64,000 bases of DNA from Mucilaginibacter sp. (GCA_028287895.1 JAQBOV010000050.1:37460-101459); one strand, 5' to 3'. Shown: positions 18,594 through 27,815, counted from the stretch's first letter. Notes: a model not told the origin generated them from the letters alone. Numbers and translations: made by a program.

Positions 18594-20024
18594 ATGATTA
18601 CACGCCGCAATTTTATTAAACTCAATGGTATTACTACTGCCGGTATTGGAGCAGGCTTAAAGCCTGACTGGTTTATAAGCGAAAAACAATTTGAAAGTAA
18701 ACGGGTAAAACCCGAGGTGCGCAGGTTCAGTAGCAGCGCTGTTGAAGATAAGATCGTAAAGGTAAAAGCCGGTATTGCGGACCCGGAACTGGCGTGGCTG
18801 TTTGAGAACTGCTATCCGAACACGCTTGATACCACGGTCAAATTTAATGATAAGGGTGATAAGCCCGATACATTTGTGATCACCGGCGATATTGATGCGA
18901 TGTGGCTTCGCGACTCATCGGCACAGGTCTGGCCCTATTTGCCACTGATTAATGATGATCCCCGGTTAAAAAAGCTCCTGCTGGGTGTAATTAACCGCCA
19001 GGCCAAATGTGTCCTGATAGACCCTTATGCCAATGCGTTTAATGAAAAAGCGACGGGCAGCGAATGGGACAGCGACCGTACCGATATGAAGCCCGAATTG
19101 CATGAGCGCAAGTGGGAGATCGATTCATTATGCTACCCGGTAAGACTGGCCTATAATTACTGGAAGATCAGTGGCGACAGTAGTTTTTTTGACCAGCAAT
19201 GGAAAAGGGCCGGTAAGCTGATCCTGGATACATTTAAAACCCAGCAGCGGAAAAAAGGACATGGCCCCTATCATTTTCAGCGTAAAACAGAGGTGGCCAG
19301 TGATACGGCGCCCAATGGTGGGTACGGTAATCCTGTAAAGCCGGTAGGACTGATCTGTTCTATCTTCAGGCCCTCTGACGATGCTACCATTTATCCTTTC
19401 CTGGTGCCGTCAAACTTTTTTGCCGTGCTCAGCTTAAGGCAAATGGCCGAAATGTTTGAGCAAATAGGGCATGATCACCTAACAGGAACCGCCTGCAGAA
19501 CGCTGGCAACTGAAGTGGAGACCGCTCTGCAAAAGTACGCCATAGGTCATCACCCCATTTACGGAAAGGTGCTGGCTTACGAGGTAGATGGCTTCGGGAA
19601 CCAATTATTTATCGATGATGCTAATGTGCCCAGTTTACTCGCCCTACCCTACCTGGGTGCATTACCGGTTAGCGATCCGCTTTATCAAAGTACCCGGCGA
19701 ATGGTTTTGAGTACAACCAATCCTTACTTTTTCAGGGGCCGGGCTGCCGAAGGTATTGGCGGGCCGCACGTGGGTCTTAATTATATCTGGCCTATGGGTA
19801 TTATTATCCGCGCCTTAACGTCAACCAATCCCACAGAAATAGCTACCTGTTTAAAATGGCTGAAAAAGACACATGCAGGCACCGGATTTATGCATGAATC
19901 GTTTAATAAAGATAACCCGGCGGATTTTACGCGCAAATGGTTTGCCTGGGCCAATACGCTTTTTGGCGAATTGGTAATAAAAACCCATCAATACCACCCT
20001 CAAATATTAAAAAGAATTTTATAA
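18594..20024 (+). CDS. Glycoside hydrolase family 125 (exo-alpha-1,6-mannosidase-like), Tat-exported
   Basis: Predicted metal-independent exo-alpha-1,6-mannosidase of GH125 (Mug157-like, COG3538), probably trimming mannan or N-glycan material. The N-terminus MITRRNFIKLNGITTAGIGA carries the twin-arginine pattern RRNFIK followed by a weakly hydrophobic stretch, so Tat export to the periplasm is likely. The family block TGDIDAMWLRDSSAQVWPY lies at about residues 98-115, and further conserved regions include KWEIDSLCYP and the C-terminal GTGFMHESFN. 476 residues is normal. It has no other carbohydrate gene beside it, although a GH18 enzyme lies 1.8 kb downstream. Confidence 0.85.
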   Translation: MITRRNFIKLNGITTAGIGAGLKPDWFISEKQFESKRVKPEVRRFSSSAVEDKIVKVKAGIADPELAWLFENCYPNTLDTTVKFNDKGDKPDTFVITGDIDAMWLRDSSAQVWPYLPLINDDPRLKKLLLGVINRQAKCVLIDPYANAFNEKATGSEWDSDRTDMKPELHERKWEIDSLCYPVRLAYNYWKISGDSSFFDQQWKRAGKLILDTFKTQQRKKGHGPYHFQRKTEVASDTAPNGGYGNPVKPVGLICSIFRPSDDATIYPFLVPSNFFAVLSLRQMAEMFEQIGHDHLTGTACRTLATEVETALQKYAIGHHPIYGKVLAYEVDGFGNQLFIDDANVPSLLALPYLGALPVSDPLYQSTRRMVLSTTNPYFFRGRAAEGIGGPHVGLNYIWPMGIIIRALTSTNPTEIATCLKWLKKTHAGTGFMHESFNKDNPADFTRKWFAWANTLFGELVIKTHQYHPQILKRIL

Positions 20025-20340
20025 TTATTTCATAGTATTATATCACTCAATAAGCCGGATTAATACGCCTTCAGATTGGTTTCGTGTAAAATTGATGTTA
20101 TAATTAATTAAAATGCAATTAATTGTTAAATGCAGAAAATATAAAATATGTATTATATGCGTTTTGTGGATATCTACGGTTATTATAATTAATTGCAGGC
20201 ACCTCCGGTATTGAAAATGTGGAAAAAAACCACTTTAAAGGCATTATTTTTTATCCTCAAAAGTTTTTTTTTTAATAAAAACACTTTAGATTAGCTTTAA
20301 TTAAAACAATAAACCTCAATACTTAAAAGGAGTAACTCAA
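20025..20340. promoter_or_regulatory. AT-rich non-coding region upstream of the histone-like gene
   Basis: 316 bases with no gene, very rich in A and T, with several AATTAATT words around 20100-20195. It contains TGTGGATAT at 20165 and TGTGGAAAA at 20218, which are one-mismatch or variant forms of the DnaA box read on the minus strand. An inverted repeat GTGG-A7-CCAC lies at 20219-20233. A weak -7-like TAGCTTTA at 20292 and AAGGAG at 20327 precede the gene. Promoter and leader of the histone-like gene are probably here; a replication role is speculative. Confidence 0.35.
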
Positions 20341-20517
20341 ATGAAAAAATTTACTGATGTTAAAAATCTTGTTGCGTCTTTGGAAGCAGATGCTGACAAA
20401 TTCTACAACAAAGGCAACAGTGCAGCCGGCACACGCGTTCGTAAAGGCATGCAGGACCTTAAGAATTTAGCCCAAGCAATTCGTCTGGAAATTCAGGAAT
20501 CAAAAAACAAAGCATAA
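20341..20517 (+). CDS. Histone H1-like protein (Hc1 family)
   Basis: A 58-residue protein starting MKKFTDVKNLVASLEADADK and ending in QESKNKA. It matches from memory the short Hc1-type histone-like proteins of Bacteroidota, which keep the N-terminal conserved part of chlamydial Hc1 and lack its long Lys/Ala/Pro tail. It holds 11 Lys and 3 Arg against 8 Asp/Glu, so it is only mildly basic. AAGGAG lies 9-14 bases ahead of the ATG, a strong ribosome binding site for this phylum, and a terminator follows at once. A free-standing, probably highly expressed nucleoid-associated protein; DNA binding is inferred from the family. Confidence 0.88.
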   Translation: MKKFTDVKNLVASLEADADKFYNKGNSAAGTRVRKGMQDLKNLAQAIRLEIQESKNKA

Positions 20518-20546
20518 AGTATATTTCTTTACTTTATCACTAAAGA

Positions 20547-20576
20547 GCCCGCATGCACCAGCATGTGGGTTTTTTA
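20547..20576 (+). terminator. Intrinsic terminator of the histone-like gene
   Basis: CCCGCATG pairs with CATGTGGG (one G-U pair) across a CACCAG-type loop and is followed by TTTTTT. It lies 30 bases after the stop codon. Confidence 0.85.
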
Positions 20577-21098
20577 AAAAAAAATAAGCCCCCGATCAAC
20601 CTGACCGGCTGCCTTTCAATCGAAATTATCGAACCTTATTACCTTCGTTTTTTATAACCTGTTTTATAAGGTCACCTCATGAATCAATCGCTTGCGCAGG
20701 GTTCAATACAGGTAAACGGCTTTGCAAAAGTTCTTAACATCGCAGCTACGAATAAAACCAAGTTTTGACATTTTACCTCGCCGCCTGATTTCAGGCATTC
20801 CCTTGTCGCTGAGTACCGGTAAATACGGGTTTTGGCGCGTAAAGCACCCGATTCGTGCAGGTATTTATCGCATTCATTATGCTAACCCGTTAATTACTAA
20901 TGGGATGCGCGGCCGGTTAAAGAGCAGTAAGTTCAGCCGTAGCTTTATCGTATTTTTTTGCGCAAACCGGCGAAAGAATGCGGTGTTAATTAAACAGACC
21001 GGTCCCCATTCCCGTGAAATATCTCGGGCGCGTTTGGAGGCCTTTAACAGTGCATCTATCATTAGAATTAAATATCGTTCAAATCAATAAATTACATT
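20577..21098. other. Stretch without a supportable gene
   Basis: A frame is open on the plus strand from TTG 20722 to 21090 (122 codons), but its translation is rich in Arg, Ser and Ile and has no recognisable motif or typical codon use. The minus strand offers only a 61-codon frame. A 29-codon frame starts at ATG 20680. None can be supported. The region may be degraded coding sequence or the control region of the small gene that follows. Confidence 0.4.
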
Positions 21099-21338
21099 AT
21101 GGCAAACTCTGATAACCCGCAGCACAGCGAAGGAGAAGTAGCTGAAGCAATTGAAAACGAAACCGCCAAATTACCGTCGGACTTATTTTTATGGGCCGCT
21201 TTAGCATCAATGGGCGTTTCGCTGGCCTTTAAATGCATGGGTCGTAACCATACCTCTTTGTTCGTCGGCCAATGGGCAGCACCATTTTTATTATTAGGCA
21301 TCTATAATAAAATCGTGAAAACGCAGGGCAGCGATTAA
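21099..21338 (+). CDS. Small membrane protein of unknown function
   Basis: 79 residues. An acidic soluble N-terminus (about 1-28, with EGEVAEAIENETAKL) precedes two hydrophobic segments, roughly residues 30-44 (LFLWAALASMGVSLAF) and 53-70 (SLFVGQWAAPFLLLGIYNKI). The reading frame has normal codon use and a plausible ATG, which argues that it is real. I do not recognise a named family. It stands alone between non-coding stretches, 580 bases downstream of the histone-like gene. Confidence 0.65.
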   Translation: MANSDNPQHSEGEVAEAIENETAKLPSDLFLWAALASMGVSLAFKCMGRNHTSLFVGQWAAPFLLLGIYNKIVKTQGSD

Positions 21339-21638
21339 AAATGCAGCAGTCCGGGGGAGGAGGCTGTAACCTTTATTTATTCCTGCTGTTTTTATTTCGG
21401 GGCAGCCCCCCCGACCGCTAAGAGCGGTGTGCCGAAGGCATAAAAACGGAGCTAATTCTGCCCCGGCCAAGCGCGGTATTGCTGATAAATGAGCGGCCGG
21501 CAAAACAAAGTTAGCTATTGAATAATAATAAAAACACTCTAATGAGCCGGCCGTTATAGGTTTGACGACTGATCAGCGAATGCCTGTTATCCCATTCCGG
21601 GTGAACTGATCGGGGGGCTGGAGTATATTTTACCTGTT
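21339..21638. other. Non-coding stretch with small hairpin
   Basis: 300 bases without a supportable gene. A perfect 6-bp hairpin ACCGCT-AAG-AGCGGT lies at 21414-21428 inside a GC-rich patch bounded by GGGGCAG and CTGCCCCGG. The first half (21346-21360) is purine-rich. No promoter could be assigned. Confidence 0.35.
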
Positions 21639-21860
21639 ATGGAAGATTTTGATTTTAAGCTGACGCTGCATGACAACCAGTTAGCGGTGAGCGTACATCC
21701 TTACGAAGAAGGTGACAAAACTTATTATGACATTTTGTTCGAAGATTATTCGATCAGTATTTATAAAGATACGCTTTATACCTGGACAAGTGATGAGCCG
21801 CACGGCTTAAGTCATGCCGATATTCAAAGCCTGGGAGAGCAAATCGATAACCGGCGATAG
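21639..21860 (+). CDS. Small hypothetical protein
   Basis: 73 residues, acidic (MEDFDFKLTLHDNQLAVSVH at the start), with alternating hydrophobic residues that suggest a small beta-rich fold. No membrane segment, signal peptide or known motif is visible. The chitinase-like gene starts one base after its stop codon, so the two are probably cotranscribed. Function unknown. Confidence 0.6.
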   Translation: MEDFDFKLTLHDNQLAVSVHPYEEGDKTYYDILFEDYSISIYKDTLYTWTSDEPHGLSHADIQSLGEQIDNRR

Positions 21861-21861
21861 C

Positions 21862-22968
21862 ATGAACAGGTACTCCCTGGTAGTTCTGCTTATATTTTTA
21901 AATTTATGCGGCTACGCTCAGCAACCGGTCATCATCACCTACGTTGGCGGCTACCGCGGCAATCTGATTGATACACGCAAAATCGAGGCAGCCCGGCTTA
22001 CACATGTGCTATATGCCTTTGCCGACTTGAAAAATAACCGGGCGTATCTGCACTACCCCAACTCGGATGTTATTAACCTGAACCGGCTTACCGCCCTGCG
22101 CAAAACTAATCCTGGTCTGAAAATTCTATTGTCTGTTGGCGGCCAGGGCTGGAGCCGTAATTTTTCCGGTATGGCCCTGACCGCGGACGGGCGTCGAACG
22201 TTTGCTCAAAGCTGTACGCGGCTGTTGCGTCAATTTAAACTCGACGGGATTGATATTGATTGGGAATTTCCTGGTTATGCCGGCCAAGGCGGTAATATTT
22301 ACAGGCCCCGGGATAAGGTGAACTACACGCTTATGTTTAAGGCCTTGCGCATAGCCTTTGATGAGCTGGGCCATCAAGATAATAAACGTTACCAGCTTAC
22401 CGTAGCAGTGGACGGCTGGGCAGCCCGTTTTCTGCCGCACACGCAAATGGCGGAAGTGCAAAATGAGGTGGATTACGTTTGCGTGATGAGTTACCATTTT
22501 AATACACCGCAATTGGCGGGGGGACCCTATCTCTATTCTCCCGCCGGTTGGGACGCCGCCGGCTCTGCCGACGGGGCCATTCGGGCCTTTATTCAAGCGG
22601 GCGTTCCAAAAAGTAAATTGGTGATCGGCGCGGGATTTTTTCCGGTCATCCTGCAAATGCGAAGCAACGCGGATTCGGATAGAAATTACGTCAGGAAAAT
22701 TCAGTTCAGGGGCGGCCTGGGGAAAGTTTACCGGCTAAATGAAGCAAATGGATATCAGCGTTATTGGGACAAAGAAGGAAAAGCGCCTTATTTATTCAAT
22801 CCCGGCACCCACATTCGTATCGCTTATGAGGATACCGCTTCGGTAAATGCCAAATGCGACTACCTCTTGCAGCGAAAATTAGCCGGCATTATGTACTGGG
22901 ATTACTTTTCCGATCCGGGCAGAAAGCTGCTGCATGCGATTAATGGCAAATTCAGACCTAAGAATTAA
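21862..22968 (+). CDS. Secreted glycoside hydrolase family 18 (chitinase-like)
   Basis: Probable chitinase or endo-beta-N-acetylglucosaminidase. The GH18 catalytic signature LDGIDIDWEFPG ends with acid/base Glu135, and SVGGQGW near residue 91 and MSYHF in the later part are further GH18 landmarks. An N-terminal signal peptide MNRYSLVVLLIFLNLCGYAQ is visible; Cys16 could also be read as a poor lipobox, so free periplasmic or lipid-anchored location is open. The frame extends upstream to 21814, overlapping the previous gene, but the ATG at 21862 puts the signal peptide at the very start. 368 residues, catalytic domain only. Confidence 0.87.
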   Translation: MNRYSLVVLLIFLNLCGYAQQPVIITYVGGYRGNLIDTRKIEAARLTHVLYAFADLKNNRAYLHYPNSDVINLNRLTALRKTNPGLKILLSVGGQGWSRNFSGMALTADGRRTFAQSCTRLLRQFKLDGIDIDWEFPGYAGQGGNIYRPRDKVNYTLMFKALRIAFDELGHQDNKRYQLTVAVDGWAARFLPHTQMAEVQNEVDYVCVMSYHFNTPQLAGGPYLYSPAGWDAAGSADGAIRAFIQAGVPKSKLVIGAGFFPVILQMRSNADSDRNYVRKIQFRGGLGKVYRLNEANGYQRYWDKEGKAPYLFNPGTHIRIAYEDTASVNAKCDYLLQRKLAGIMYWDYFSDPGRKLLHAINGKFRPKN

Positions 22969-23057
22969 CAGTCCTTATGGCCTGGTTAGTCCGTTTTTCA
23001 TTTCAGCAGCCGCGGAACCCGTACAGATTGTTCGCCCCGGCTGATGCTGTTATCGAA

Positions 23058-24038
23058 TTATTTTGTAGTTCGGGTTTTAAAATAAATGGCTGCCGCTACA
23101 CCGGCAATAAAACCCGCAGCAATGTATTTCCCGTAAGGGATCGGTCGCCGCGGATTGTTCCAGCCGCCATGAACACTCATGCCGTAATCCACTGTGTTGA
23201 ATACATTGCCGCTGGTAGAGGGTAACTGCTCCGCCTTTTGGAAATATCTTCTGATAGCAAAGCCGGTTATATTAGTAAGCAGCTCAGGAAACAAGGCATG
23301 CGAGAACTTCAAAAGTAAAGACGAACGGCCTATATACCGCGTGGACCGGGGGTTTTGCACAATCTTAATTATAGCCAGTGCCACCTGGTCCGGGTCGTCT
23401 ACCGGTGATGCCGGCCTTAGTTGCTTACCGGTGTAATTACCGGCATGTTGGATACCGGGGGTGTCCAAAAATGCAGGAAAAAGATCACAAACATAAATAG
23501 ACGGCCACGCTGTCAGCTCGGCTTTCAATGCTTCTGTAAAACCTCTCAATCCGAATTTGCTGGCAGTATAACCCGATCCGTAAGGAACAGGAAGATAACC
23601 GCCTATTGAAATGTTATTGATTAGGATGCCGAATTTCTGCGCCTTAAAAAACGGGAGAACAGCATGTGCTCCATTCATATATCCCAGCAGATTGGTTTTA
23701 ATCACTTGTTCGTGTACCTCTATGGGGGTTTTGTCAAAATCGCCTGCAGCCAATATGCCTGCATTGTTGATCCATACATCAATGTAGCCTTTCCAGTCAT
23801 TGGCTGCATTTGCAAGGCCGATCACTGCTTTAGGGTCAGTTACATCGGTTGGCACAACCAATACGGAAGCTCCGAGCTGGCGGCATTCCTGGGCAACATC
23901 ATTTAATGCACTTTCATTTCTTGCAGCCAGCACCAGTGAGGCCTGCAAAGTGGCAAATTTTAATGCGGTGGCTTTCCCGACGCCGCTTGAGGCGCCGGTA
24001 ATGACAATCGTTTTATCATCCAGATCGACTTGTTGCAT
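23058..24038 (-). CDS. Short-chain dehydrogenase/reductase with C-terminal membrane segment
   Basis: NAD(P)H-dependent oxidoreductase of the classical SDR family. TGASSGVGKA at 14-23 binds the cofactor; NNAG lies at 91-94 and the catalytic triad is S144, Y157 and K161 (YGSGYTASKFG). Beyond the usual 250 residues it carries about 75 more, ending with a hydrophobic segment (IAAGFIAGVAAAIYF) and a basic tail, which suggests anchoring to the inner membrane. Substrate unknown. It points toward, and converges with, the GH18 gene. Confidence 0.87.
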   Translation of the reverse strand: MQQVDLDDKTIVITGASSGVGKATALKFATLQASLVLAARNESALNDVAQECRQLGASVLVVPTDVTDPKAVIGLANAANDWKGYIDVWINNAGILAAGDFDKTPIEVHEQVIKTNLLGYMNGAHAVLPFFKAQKFGILINNISIGGYLPVPYGSGYTASKFGLRGFTEALKAELTAWPSIYVCDLFPAFLDTPGIQHAGNYTGKQLRPASPVDDPDQVALAIIKIVQNPRSTRYIGRSSLLLKFSHALFPELLTNITGFAIRRYFQKAEQLPSTSGNVFNTVDYGMSVHGGWNNPRRPIPYGKYIAAGFIAGVAAAIYFKTRTTK

Positions 24039-24153
24039 ACGTTAAGTATAACTATCATTGTTACTGGTATGTTTTACTTGTGGTATAATCTTTCAGGATC
24101 CTGATCAAATCGGAGACCAGTAACCGCTTGGCTAACGGGCAGGGATAAAAATA

Positions 24154-25050
24154 TCAATGAACCGCAACAGGAGCCGCTAACAGCTTGGTTTCCTGTACTA
24201 TTTTTCCTGCAAGGCTACTGCTTACCTGCACCAATGGAAGCCTGACAACATCGCCGCAAACGCCTAAATATTTGAGCGCGGTTTTTACACCTGCCGGGCT
24301 GCCTTCAGCAAACATCATCCGGGTAAAGTCAATTAAAGCGGAATGTCCTTTTTGTGCAGCTTTGAAATCACCTTTAAGACAAAGCCTGATCATATCCGAA
24401 AACTGGCGTGGAAGCGCATTGCCGATTACTGAAATAACACCAACGGCACCCAAAGCGATCATTGGCAGGGATATCGGGTCATCGCCTGAAATAAGCAGGA
24501 AATCCTCCGGTTTATCGCGCATGATCTGGTTAAGCTGGTCGAAATTGCCTGATGCTTCTTTGATGCCGATAATATTTTTAAAATCCTTGGCAAGCCTAAG
24601 GGTAGTTTCGGCCGAAACATTGCTGCCTGTACGGCCCGGTACATTATATAGTATCACGGGTAATGCCGAAGCTTCGGCTATTGCTTTATAATGCTGATAG
24701 ATACCTTCCTGCGTAGGTTTGTTGTAATTGGGGCTTGCTGAAAGTATGGCATCGTATCCTGTGGTATCAAACTGTTTTACCTGGGCGGCCACCTCGCGGG
24801 TATTATTGCCGCCGATACCTGCCACAAGGTTAACACGGCCTGCAACAACTTCTGCTGTATATGCAAATACCTTTTTCTTCTCTTGTTCACTCAATGTGAC
24901 TGATTCGCCGGTTGTACCCAATGAGACCAGGTATTCCACCCCGCCATCAATTAAAGAATTGACCAGGTTCTTCAAGCCCTGGTAATCTACTTGCCCATCC
25001 GCATCGAAAGGGGTTACCATAGCTACCCCTGTGCCATAAAATCTATTCAT
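24154..25050 (-). CDS. dapA: 4-hydroxy-tetrahydrodipicolinate synthase
   Basis: Aldolase-type TIM barrel that condenses pyruvate with aspartate semialdehyde, the first committed step to diaminopimelate and lysine. Schiff-base Lys164 lies in IGIKEASGN, Tyr135 in YNVPGRTG and the Thr pair at 46-47 in SLGTTGES. 298 residues is normal. The product feeds the DAP-type stem peptide implied by MurE in this window. A -7 element lies just upstream of the ATG. Confidence 0.94.
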   Translation of the reverse strand: MNRFYGTGVAMVTPFDADGQVDYQGLKNLVNSLIDGGVEYLVSLGTTGESVTLSEQEKKKVFAYTAEVVAGRVNLVAGIGGNNTREVAAQVKQFDTTGYDAILSASPNYNKPTQEGIYQHYKAIAEASALPVILYNVPGRTGSNVSAETTLRLAKDFKNIIGIKEASGNFDQLNQIMRDKPEDFLLISGDDPISLPMIALGAVGVISVIGNALPRQFSDMIRLCLKGDFKAAQKGHSALIDFTRMMFAEGSPAGVKTALKYLGVCGDVVRLPLVQVSSSLAGKIVQETKLLAAPVAVH

Positions 25051-25070
25051 CGTTATAGTAAAAAAGGAAA

Positions 25071-25078
25071 CAAAGATA
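25071..25078 (-). promoter_or_regulatory. Probable -7 promoter element of dapA
   Basis: Read on the minus strand this is TATCTTTG, a perfect TAnnTTTG element, 20 bases before the dapA ATG. No TTG is found at the expected distance upstream, so the -33 side is weak. Confidence 0.45.
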
Positions 25079-25212
25079 ATAATTAGTGATTATGGATTGG
25101 TGATTTGCGATCACTTTTTGTTTGAACTTTACAGTTGATAGATAATGTCGATAGCCGGGGGCGCCTATACAATTCCCACCCTTGGCGGAGCCGCCGGCTC
25201 AAAACCGACCCG

Positions 25213-27663
25213 CTAAAAACTAAGCCCCAGTCTAAGTCCCTGTTTAATATTACTACCGCTATTAAATGAGGTTCCATACATCACCCTGAAATTGAGGTAT
25301 TGCAAGCCAAAGCCCAGCTCGTAATAGTTTTTTAATTCAGGGGTTGACAGGTAATTAAAATCAACAATCTCCTGTAACTTTAGCTTCCTAAGGAGCGGTA
25401 TCTTGTTGATGATAAAGCCCGAGAAGTTATGCTCCAGGTGGCCTTCGAGATATTCGGTATAAGTGCTGAAGCGGTAATAATCAAGCAACAGGAAGCTATT
25501 GATGCTGTTCTGATAAAACAATACCTGGTTGCCGCTGAATTGCTTATAATCCGGGAAATAGAGCTTACTGGCATTCAGGAATTTTCCTGCCCCTATAAAA
25601 AAGGAGGTCCGGCCGTAAACGCCCAGGCTGATGTCTTTTTTACTGATATCGGCAGTAAGCAGATCATAATCTACATCCGATCCAAATATATTTTTGATGC
25701 CTTTTGCGAACGTCAACCCGATGGTTGGATAATCTGACGGCAGGTAACGCCTTCCGAAAGGATAGGTCTCGTATTTATTGCTGAAATCATAGGTGCTGCG
25801 CAAAGTCAGTTTGAACGACTGGTTTTCTGGAAACAGCGGGACATCCTGATCCGGCGTCAAGGGATTATTGGAAGTAAACTGATGATTGCCGGGATGGAAA
25901 AAGCTGTAGGTATTGGTATTCGGCAGCCATTTCCTGCCGGCCCATTCCGCCGATGCGCTTGCCTGCCAGCCGCCTGTTATACGGCCCGAAAATGTCGCGG
26001 CAGCGAATTGTTTCCGATATAATTTTTGATAATTCTGCCGTTCAAACAAGGTATAAACCGAATTGATTAAAGGTGCAATAGGATCAAGATTGTTCAGGTC
26101 GGCCACATCAGAGCCGCCGGACAGCTTCAGGTAAAAATCACCAACGGGCAGCGTGGTATTGGCATTGGCGCTAAACAGATGATCCGAAAAGCCGTAGCGT
26201 ACTTTCCCACCGAAGCTGATCGCCCTGGCGCTGACGGTATCTGCACGTTTGCGGTAAGTGAATCCATAATTAAGGGCAGGCCCTTCAACGGTGTTGAATA
26301 ATATGGAGGTAATCAAAGGGTCAAAATGGTAAAATGACCGTTGGTACCTGTTGATAATATTGACACCTGTTAATAGTAAACCGGATGGACCAATCTTATT
26401 GGTCTCCCTGTCTAATGAATCCAGGTAAGTTTTTGACTCGCGTTTGAGGGCGAGCCTTTCTTTTTTCTGGTAATCGGTTTTCTCTTCTTTCGTCAGTGGT
26501 AAAGGCCTTTCCCGGTTCCAGTAAGCCGTATCGTTCCTGTTTACTTTTTGCGGGATGTGCAGCAGCTCGTTAAACTCATGCTTTTTAAATACCGGGTCCA
26601 GGTCGTAATCTTTATAGACCGATACAAAATATCCTTTCAGCCTGAAACCCAATAAGCCTCCGCTAAACTCAAATTTATTGGATGACTGCAGCCATGTTTT
26701 ACCGGCCGGCATAAACTGCTGGTTGATCCTGAGTGTATCGACAAAGTTGATATTAGCCCTGGCGGTAATATACAGATCGAGTGCGTAAATGCGCCAGCTG
26801 TCGTCGGTAATATAAATAACGCCATCGAAGCAAGGGTCGTGCCCGCGCCTTGGGCTGACGCGTATCTTATTGATCAATACCCCATTTTCAGCAGAGGTAC
26901 CCAATAACTTGTATTTATAGTAGAACAGGGCATTATCCGAAACAGGGGATATCAATGGACGGTTACTAAGGCCGCCCCAGTTCTGAAAGTTCTCGTAAAA
27001 ATTTACCCGGGCATCGCTGGCCCGGTTAAAGCTGAACATCTTGTTGCTGCCTGAAAATTTGGACGAGATCATTTCCTCATGCAACTGGCCGGGATATTGA
27101 TAGCTCAATTTTGATTCGGATTCCGAAAGATAAACGATGCCCCTGCGGTTTGAGTCAAGGCCGATCTCTTTACCCACTTTGGTAATATCCACCCCCATAA
27201 ACTTCTTTGGTGCCGACAATAACTTTTGCAAGCCTTTGATATACACCTGGCAGGTATAAGCCTTTACCTCGCTTAAATGGGCCTTACGCTTTTTGATGGC
27301 CTTGCGGATAATGGCATAAGCGGGGTCTTCGCCGCTGGCGTTAATGGTAACCGCTTTTAGTTCATAAACCTCGGCAGCAAGGGTGATATTGAGCACCGTA
27401 TTACTTTTAAGGTCGATCTTGCGGCTTTCCTGCTTGTAACCTACGGCCTTGTATTGCACCTCGTACAGACCAGCCTGCAATTGCAAGGAGTAATCACCTT
27501 CGCTATTGGCCGATGCACCCTTGGTTGTACTTTTAATATAGATACTGGCAAAGGGAACAGGCTTGCCACTCTGATCAGTCACCCGTCCGCTTATGCTTAC
27601 CTGCTGCGCAAACGCGCCGGAACCAATGCTATAAATCAAAAGGAACAGTAAGGCTGGTTTCAT
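25213..27663 (-). CDS. DUF5686-type outer-membrane protein with carboxypeptidase-regulatory-like domain
   Basis: 816 residues. A signal peptide (MKPALLFLLIYSIGSGAFAQ) precedes a carboxypeptidase-regulatory-like beta domain (about 22-107, ISGRVTDQSGKPVPFASIYI). A long DUF5686-like body follows, and the C-terminal half is rich in alternating beta strands and ends in Phe, as expected of an outer-membrane barrel. The architecture is widespread in Bacteroidota; its function is not established. It is transcribed alone on the minus strand, downstream of ligA. Confidence 0.8.
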   Translation of the reverse strand: MKPALLFLLIYSIGSGAFAQQVSISGRVTDQSGKPVPFASIYIKSTTKGASANSEGDYSLQLQAGLYEVQYKAVGYKQESRKIDLKSNTVLNITLAAEVYELKAVTINASGEDPAYAIIRKAIKKRKAHLSEVKAYTCQVYIKGLQKLLSAPKKFMGVDITKVGKEIGLDSNRRGIVYLSESESKLSYQYPGQLHEEMISSKFSGSNKMFSFNRASDARVNFYENFQNWGGLSNRPLISPVSDNALFYYKYKLLGTSAENGVLINKIRVSPRRGHDPCFDGVIYITDDSWRIYALDLYITARANINFVDTLRINQQFMPAGKTWLQSSNKFEFSGGLLGFRLKGYFVSVYKDYDLDPVFKKHEFNELLHIPQKVNRNDTAYWNRERPLPLTKEEKTDYQKKERLALKRESKTYLDSLDRETNKIGPSGLLLTGVNIINRYQRSFYHFDPLITSILFNTVEGPALNYGFTYRKRADTVSARAISFGGKVRYGFSDHLFSANANTTLPVGDFYLKLSGGSDVADLNNLDPIAPLINSVYTLFERQNYQKLYRKQFAAATFSGRITGGWQASASAEWAGRKWLPNTNTYSFFHPGNHQFTSNNPLTPDQDVPLFPENQSFKLTLRSTYDFSNKYETYPFGRRYLPSDYPTIGLTFAKGIKNIFGSDVDYDLLTADISKKDISLGVYGRTSFFIGAGKFLNASKLYFPDYKQFSGNQVLFYQNSINSFLLLDYYRFSTYTEYLEGHLEHNFSGFIINKIPLLRKLKLQEIVDFNYLSTPELKNYYELGFGLQYLNFRVMYGTSFNSGSNIKQGLRLGLSF

Positions 27664-27739
27664 AGGTAATGAGGTTAATGCTAACTGGTACGTTGTCTAA
27701 TAAAGCTATTTGAGTGGTTTGGTTGAATATTTTTAAAGG

Positions 27740-27815
27740 AGCCCCCTGTAAATCTTCTCCGGCAGGCCAGACTTTTAAAAAAGCCCTCCCTTGCCGGGGC
27801 AGGGTGGGCAGGGGC

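Noticed and set aside
20025..20340. Replication origin
   Set aside because: Only two DnaA-box-like words and no neighbouring dnaA, dnaN or gidA-type genes; reported only as a regulatory possibility.
20722..21090. 122-codon plus-strand frame starting at TTG
   Set aside because: No motif, odd composition and no good start or ribosome binding site; probably chance or decayed DNA.
25183..25196. GGCGG-AG-CCGCC palindrome as terminator of the DUF5686 gene
   Set aside because: The stem is short and no T run follows on the minus strand.
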